From NCBI GenBank assembly GCA_024529925.1, contig JAFEUB010000801.1, forward strand, positions 372,001-436,000: DNA of 64,000 nt, read 5' to 3'. The position numbers were made by a program, and so were the translations under genes. Of the stretch, positions 63,132 through 64,000 are shown piece after piece. Numbering within the stretch: position 1 is the first letter of the stretch; each line of letters opens with the position of its first letter. The stretch comes from Ophthalmolycus amberensis (Eukaryota > Chordata > Actinopteri > Perciformes > Zoarcidae). The notes under the pieces are model-generated. The model was not told the DNA's origin. It saw only the letters and a program-made list of their open reading frames with translations, and searched no databases.

Positions 63132-64000
63132 CGCATACAGATGTCTGAACGCACCGGAGTATGTCTGTGTCTGCCGTGTGCATGTGTATTTGTGTGTGAG
63201 AGCGCCTGTGGATGATTGACTCCGGTGTTATTTACGACTCAGCTGTGACCAGCATCTCAAAGTCAGCCGCCTCTCTGTGCATCCTTGAGGAGTCTCCCCC
63301 CCTCCTCATCCCTTATTCTCTCTCTCTCTCTCTCTCTCGCCCTCTCACTCCAGGGACAGTCATAAAAGGTTACTCACACAATGCTAAATTCCCCAAAGGA
63401 AGTCATGCGGCGCATTCCGATACAACTTTCTGGAATGTAGCACTCGTCAGTATTTGTGGCACCAGGTTGAAAATGAACGACATGTTTACCCTAATATGAG
63501 AACATGTCAATGCTTTTTTTCTTTTTTTTTTAGATGCATCTCTTCTAACATTTTAACGGGAATTTCTAACATTTTGGAGGCTTGGTGCGATCACATCCGA
63601 GACTCTAAAAGTGACTTTACGGGAAGGTCAGAAACTAATCTCATTTTTTGGTGTTTTGAGTGTATGTATGTGCGCTTGCCAAAAAGCATGCCTCCGAAAG
63701 TAGCCACAGTAGTTTATCATTCCTCCCATTAACCTAGCACTCACCTTTGCAAACACAGCACTTATATCTTCTGAGATGCTGTGCGCAAAACAGATAGACT
63801 CCCACAAAAATAAGTTGGAAATCCACTTAAGCACGCACAAGATACGGGACTATATCTTTGAGCAGAAAAATGAGGTGGTTTTAATCTAAAAGTCTCCCTC
63901 GAGAAAGTATCATTAAGTGGAAAGGGAGTTGAGTGCGAGGGTGTCTGAAGAGGATTCAGGGGTGTCTTACCTGGCCAAGGCATGTCATGGCGTTCCCATC
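27701..64000 (-). CDS. erbb4: erbb4, receptor tyrosine kinase ErbB4 (3' half, spliced, 5' truncated by window edge)
   Basis: This is a single-pass receptor tyrosine kinase of the EGFR family. The family is activated at the cell surface by neuregulins and some EGF-like ligands, and it dimerises and phosphorylates its own tail. Fourteen exons, all with AG acceptors and GT donors, join into one frame of 2535 nt (844 codons plus TAA). Order: end of cysteine-rich domain IV, JM-b stalk, membrane helix with basic RRKSIKKKRALRRF, kinase domain, tail. Kinase residues are intact: P-loop GSGAFGTVYKG, VAIK lysine, HRDLAARN, DFGLA and activation-loop EKEYNADGGK. It should therefore be catalytically active, unlike ErbB3. 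The tail ends PPPPYRQRNTVV, nearly identical to human ErbB4 and distinct from EGFR, ErbB2 and ErbB3. Exon sizes from 15 to 25 equal those I recall for human. CYT-1 and JM-a exons were not found. Whether this is a teleost 'a' or 'b' copy cannot be told from the window. Confidence 0.97.
28531..29368 (-). other. erbb4: erbb4 last intron
   Basis: 838-nt intron with donor GTACTC and acceptor CTACAG. Purine-rich on the plus strand near 28600-28690; nothing else recognised. Confidence 0.85.
29369..29654 (-). CDS. erbb4: erbb4 tail exon (human exon 27 equivalent)
   Basis: The acceptor TTTGCCTCAG precedes AACCAGTTTGGC and the donor is TCAG/GTACTC. The 286 nt encode NQFGYRDGG at the start and QRYSADPTIF, PRGDTDEDGYMTAMKDK near the end, matching human NQFVYRDGG, QRYSADPTVF and the EEGYMTPM block. 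The middle (about residues 10-60 of the exon) is poorly conserved and G/A/S-rich. The phase-0 start joins directly to the previous exon's DSNR, as in the human CYT-2 form. Confidence 0.95.
29655..31137 (-). other. erbb4: erbb4 intron where the CYT-1 exon would be expected
   Basis: 1483-nt intron with donor CCGA/GTAAGG. In mammals a 48-nt alternative exon encoding a PPPAYTPM motif (CYT-1) sits here. I looked on the minus strand for codons for PPAY and YTPM and found none next to usable splice sites. A (TG)n tract is at 30539-30566. Confidence 0.7.
30539..30566. repeat. (TG)n microsatellite
   Basis: About 14 TG units within the erbb4 intron. Confidence 0.9.
31138..31308 (-). CDS. erbb4: erbb4 tail exon (human exon 25 equivalent)
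   Basis: 171 nt, 57 codons, phase 0 at both ends. It encodes GDDRMKLPSPNDSKFF, DEEDLNDLMDADEYLVP and APPSYTTRPRVDSNR. The PPSY is the first WW-domain ligand (PY1 of human, PPIY). The acidic leucine-rich stretch after the kinase domain is strongly conserved. Confidence 0.97.
31471..31568 (-). CDS. erbb4: erbb4 kinase C-lobe exon (human exon 24 equivalent)
   Basis: 98 nt. The first two bases complete the Cys of VMVKC; then come WMIDADSRPKFKELAAEF and CRMARDPQRYLVIQ. This is the end of the kinase domain, with the conserved W..D...RP..KEL motif. Donor CCAG/GTGTGT. Confidence 0.97.
32060..32086. repeat. Mononucleotide G tract (27)
   Basis: Longest single-base run in the window; its exact length is unreliable in most sequencing. 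Confidence 0.95.
32454..32487. repeat. 17-bp perfect tandem duplication
   Basis: Two adjacent copies of gtgcagatacaatattt followed by the start of a third (gtgca). Confidence 0.9.
33662..33808 (-). CDS. erbb4: erbb4 kinase exon (human exon 23 equivalent)
   Basis: 147 nt encoding (G)VTIWELMTFGGKPYDG, IPTREIPDILEKGERL and PQPPICTIDVYMVMVK, plus the first base of the next Cys codon. This is the kinase C-lobe from helix F to helix H. The acceptor is preceded by an almost pure C tract on the minus strand (a G run on plus at about 33818-33845). Confidence 0.97.
33818..33845. repeat. G-rich tract beside a splice acceptor
   Basis: Nearly pure G on the plus strand. On the transcript it is a C tract starting about 8 bases upstream of the exon 23-equivalent acceptor, and it serves as its polypyrimidine tract. 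Confidence 0.9.
33912..33949. repeat. 19-bp tandem duplication with TGACGT and CACGTG-like cores
   Basis: Two adjacent copies of tcagtgacgtccacgtgaa, the second ending cca, lie inside the 195-nt intron between the exon 22 and 23 equivalents and run into a (CA)n tract at 33949-33972. Confidence 0.85.
34004..34079 (-). CDS. erbb4: erbb4 kinase exon (human exon 22 equivalent)
   Basis: 76 nt encoding MPVKWMALECIHYRKF and THQSDVWSYG (the last Gly is split by the intron). It carries the P+1 loop and the invariant SDVWSYG. Acceptor CTCCTCAG, donor TATG/GTGGGT. Confidence 0.97.
34080..35532 (-). other. erbb4: erbb4 intron
   Basis: 1453-nt intron with a 17-base G run at 34540-34556 and a short CA tract near 35327-35341. 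Nothing else recognised. Confidence 0.8.
35533..35688 (-). CDS. erbb4: erbb4 catalytic-loop exon (human exon 21 equivalent)
   Basis: 156 nt encoding GMMYLEERRLVHRDLAARN, VLVKSPNHIKITDFGLARL and LDANEKEYNADGGK. The catalytic Asp (HRD), Mg-binding Asn (AARN) and DFG Asp are present, as is the activation-loop tyrosine in EKEY. The donor giving the human exon length is CAAG/GTTGGT. A stronger-looking GTAAGT follows 6 nt later (see findings). Confidence 0.97.
35689..35718. repeat. (GA)n microsatellite forming a splice polypyrimidine tract
   Basis: On the transcript strand this is an uninterrupted (TC)n tract that ends in the CTCAG acceptor of the catalytic-loop exon. Confidence 0.9.
38740..39250. 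mobile_element. Fish MITE-like interspersed repeat with inverted arms
   Basis: Phrases such as 'ctcaaactgtcactacatcc', 'acatgagacagataatc', 'gatcagagctgcctagtttg' and 'ctctgattggttgc' match a widespread fish non-autonomous element as I remember it. Inside it, a 31-base arm at 38845-38875 (ctcacctcaaatg...) is nearly the exact reverse complement of 38936-38968, with a spacer of about 60 bases. There is no coding capacity. Outer ends are approximate. Confidence 0.6.
40272..40296. repeat. (TG)n microsatellite
   Basis: About 12 TG units in the large erbb4 intron. Confidence 0.9.
41621..41653. repeat. (GT)n microsatellite
   Basis: About 16 GT units in the large erbb4 intron. Confidence 0.9.
43771..44020. 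repeat. Purine-rich low-complexity tract
   Basis: About 250 bases dominated by GGAAA/GAAAG-type words on the plus strand, with few pyrimidine breaks. A second GA-rich stretch lies at 43570-43670. Confidence 0.8.
44891..45120. mobile_element. Fish interspersed repeat with AGCTTAGC/GCTAAGCT inverted motifs
   Basis: The segment begins with 'tcctagcttagcatagc' and 'ataaagctaagctaa', continues 'ggacagagccaggctagctg' and 'tatctatgctaagctaagc', and ends 'taactgggtgctggctcc'. This combination is characteristic of an abundant percomorph non-autonomous repeat. The outer ends are partly complementary to each other. No coding capacity. Confidence 0.65.
45232..45428 (+). mobile_element. 3' tail of an L2-type LINE with (CATT)n end
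   Basis: A T-rich stretch (TTTTA words) is followed by 'aagcactttgtgatatt', 'gtctgtgaaaagcgctgta', 'taaataaaa' and then about six CATT units. This is the usual 3' end of fish L2-like LINEs and of SINEs that share their tail, with the tandem tail produced by target-primed reverse transcription. No reverse-transcriptase frame is upstream, so it is a severely 5'-truncated copy. Confidence 0.65.
48357..48542 (-). CDS. erbb4: erbb4 kinase exon (human exon 20 equivalent)
   Basis: 186 nt encoding EALIMASMEHPHLVRLLG, CLSPTIQLVTQLMPHGC, LLDYVHEHKDNIG and SQLLLNWCVQIAK. It carries the end of helix C, the gatekeeper Thr in LVTQLMP and the hinge. Donor CAAG/GTAAGA; the acceptor is preceded by a pure C tract on the transcript strand. 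Confidence 0.97.
49415..49443. repeat. (GGA)n trinucleotide repeat
   Basis: About nine GGA units. Confidence 0.9.
50820..50878. repeat. (GAA)n trinucleotide repeat, about 19 units
   Basis: Uninterrupted GAA/AGA triplets on the plus strand, thus TTC on the erbb4 transcript. A 72-codon frame made of glutamates arises from it and is not a gene. Confidence 0.95.
51352..51450 (-). CDS. erbb4: erbb4 kinase N-lobe exon (human exon 19 equivalent)
   Basis: 99 nt encoding GIWVPEGETVKIPVAIKIL and NETTGPKANVEFMD, phase 0 at both ends. It carries the ATP-orienting lysine of VAIK and the start of helix C. Acceptor GTTTCAG, donor GGAC/GTGAGT. Confidence 0.97.
51451..52068 (-). other. erbb4: erbb4 intron with a (GT)n tract at its donor
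   Basis: 618-nt intron. Directly after the donor GTCAGT the transcript strand enters a (GT)n tract (CA on plus, 52044-52064). Nothing else recognised. Confidence 0.85.
52044..52064. repeat. (CA)n microsatellite abutting a splice donor
   Basis: About ten CA units; on the transcript a UG repeat beginning within 6 nt of the exon 18-equivalent donor. Confidence 0.9.
52069..52191 (-). CDS. erbb4: erbb4 P-loop exon (human exon 18 equivalent)
   Basis: 123 nt encoding LVEPLTPSGTAPNQAQL, RILKETELKRVKILG and SGAFGTVYK. It carries the cytoplasmic juxtamembrane latch and the glycine-rich loop. Acceptor TTTTGTCAG, donor CAAG/GTCAGT. Confidence 0.97.
52838..52866. repeat. (CA)n microsatellite
   Basis: About 14 CA units, part of a cluster of four CA tracts within 600 bases. 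Confidence 0.9.
53251..53290. repeat. GGGGCC-type GC-rich repeat
   Basis: Three GGGGCC-like units followed by imperfect GGTGCC units and another GGGGCC, forming several runs of four G. Confidence 0.85.
54581..54608. repeat. (CA)n microsatellite
   Basis: About 14 CA units. Confidence 0.9.
56069..56104. repeat. 18-bp perfect tandem duplication
   Basis: Two adjacent copies of agctgtccacagcctgtg. Confidence 0.9.
56743..56763. repeat. Mononucleotide G tract (21)
   Basis: Uninterrupted run of G. Confidence 0.95.
57997..58129 (-). CDS. erbb4: erbb4 transmembrane exon (human exon 17 equivalent)
   Basis: 133 nt. The first base completes an Arg codon; then come TPLIAAGIIGGLFIIVILA, LSVAVSVRRKSIKKK and RALRRFLETE. 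This is a hydrophobic helix of about 24 residues with a small-residue AAGxxGG motif. A strongly basic stop-transfer segment follows, which in human also acts as a nuclear signal for the released intracellular domain. The valines at the inner membrane edge, where presenilin cuts human ErbB4, are kept. Donor GGAG/GTGAGA. Confidence 0.97.
58130..60120 (-). other. erbb4: erbb4 intron where a JM-a exon would be expected
   Basis: 1991-nt intron. In mammals a 75-nt JM-a exon (with DCIYYPWTG) is an alternative to JM-b next to the membrane exon. I searched the minus strand for YYPW-like codons near GT donors and found none. A 13-base G run is at 59050-59062, and a short imperfect TAG-type repeat at 59812-59830. 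Confidence 0.7.
60121..60165 (-). CDS. erbb4: erbb4 JM-b-type juxtamembrane exon
   Basis: 45 nt between a good acceptor (TCTGCCCTGCAG) and a good donor (ACAG/GTAAGA). The first base completes the Gly of CTQG and the last two begin the Arg of RTPLIAAG. It encodes CVGPRLQDCVGMMD, aligning with human JM-b CIGSSIEDCIGLMD: both cysteines, the Gly after each and the final MD are kept, and the length is identical. In mammals JM-b receptors resist TACE shedding. Too short to stand out as an open frame, it is supported by splice sites, phase, length and motif. Confidence 0.9.
60166..62051 (-). other. erbb4: erbb4 intron
   Basis: 1886-nt intron with a TG tract near 61122-61152, a shorter one near 61316-61342, and a perfect 24-base palindrome at 61561-61584. 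No JM-a-like exon seen here either. Confidence 0.8.
61561..61584. repeat. Perfect inverted repeat (11-bp arms, 2-base loop)
   Basis: ttctccagtct is followed after tc by its exact complement agactggagaa. Confidence 0.9.
62052..62206 (-). CDS. erbb4: erbb4 extracellular domain IV exon (human exon 15 equivalent)
   Basis: 155 nt encoding GPDQCVKCLHFKDGPNC, VEKCPDGLQGANSFIF and KYAKANNECHPCHANCTQ, plus two bases of the next Gly. Cysteine spacing matches the furin-like cysteine-rich domain IV that lies against the membrane and tethers domain II in inactive receptors. Acceptor CTTTCAG, donor CAGGG/GTAAGC. Confidence 0.97.
62736..62772. repeat. (TG)n microsatellite
   Basis: About 18 TG units. Confidence 0.9.
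62883..62921. repeat. (TG)n microsatellite
   Basis: About 19 TG units. Confidence 0.9.
63080..63129. repeat. (TG)n microsatellite
   Basis: About 25 TG units, the longest dinucleotide tract in the window. Confidence 0.9.
63318..63339. repeat. (TC)n microsatellite
   Basis: About eleven TC units. Confidence 0.9.
63971..64000 (-). CDS. erbb4: erbb4 partial exon at window edge (human exon 14 equivalent)
   Basis: The last 30 nt of an exon, ending CCAG/GTAAGA in phase 0. It encodes DGNAMTCLGQ, which joins to GPDQC of the next exon. Human ErbB4 has EDGLLTCHGP-GPDNC at this point. The rest of the exon and the whole 5' half of the gene lie beyond the right edge. Confidence 0.85.

Larger units (their letters stand above)
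62207..63970 (-). other. erbb4: erbb4 intron rich in (TG)n
   Basis: 1764-nt intron with three long TG tracts (62736-62772, 62883-62921 and 63080-63129) and a TC tract at 63318-63339. The 179-codon frame crossing them is mostly Thr-His repeats and is not a gene. Confidence 0.85.

Noticed and set aside
62644..63183. 179-codon open frame on the minus strand
   Set aside because: It is made mainly of Thr-His repeats from (TG)n tracts inside an erbb4 intron; no domain or splice support.
1..64000. CRISPR arrays, insertion sequences, operons, phage or endogenous retroviral genes
   Set aside because: Nothing of the kind was seen. The window is ordinary vertebrate DNA, and no reverse-transcriptase, integrase or capsid-like frame is present.

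Overview
The window is vertebrate nuclear DNA, almost certainly from a teleost (probably percomorph) fish. The evidence is interrupted GT-AG genes, very dense (CA)n/(TG)n and mononucleotide tracts, and degraded copies of interspersed repeats that I recognise from fish genomes, including an L2-type LINE tail. No prokaryotic, viral or organellar feature was seen.

Only one gene is supported: the 3' half of the ErbB4 receptor tyrosine kinase gene (erbb4), on the minus strand. Fourteen coding exons run from the right edge (exon equivalent to human 14, cut by the window end) to a TAA at 27701-27703. Their lengths (30 partial, 155, 45, 133, 123, 99, 186, 156, 76, 147, 98, 171, 286 and 830 nt) add to 2535 nt. 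That is 844 codons plus stop with the frame kept across every junction. In order they encode the end of extracellular cysteine-rich domain IV, a JM-b-type juxtamembrane segment, the membrane helix, an intact kinase domain, and a long tyrosine-rich tail ending in the TVV PDZ ligand. A 3' UTR of about 4.7 kb follows, ending near 23.0 kb at a good poly(A) signal.

Three features differ from the human gene. The alternative exon carrying the second PPxY and the YxxM (CYT-1) was not found, and the tail has no YxxM. Only the 45-nt JM-b exon was found, with no JM-a exon for the TACE-cleavable stalk. The last exon carries roughly 125 extra low-complexity residues. Taken at face value this locus would encode a JM-b/CYT-2 receptor. 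The two absences come from reading by eye and need an alignment or RNA check.

Positions 1 to about 23,000 lie downstream of erbb4 and show no supportable gene: only simple repeats, old interspersed repeats and ordinary non-coding sequence. Introns (162 nt to 12.7 kb) carry further microsatellites and mobile-element remnants. Some of these abut splice sites, where they could influence splicing.
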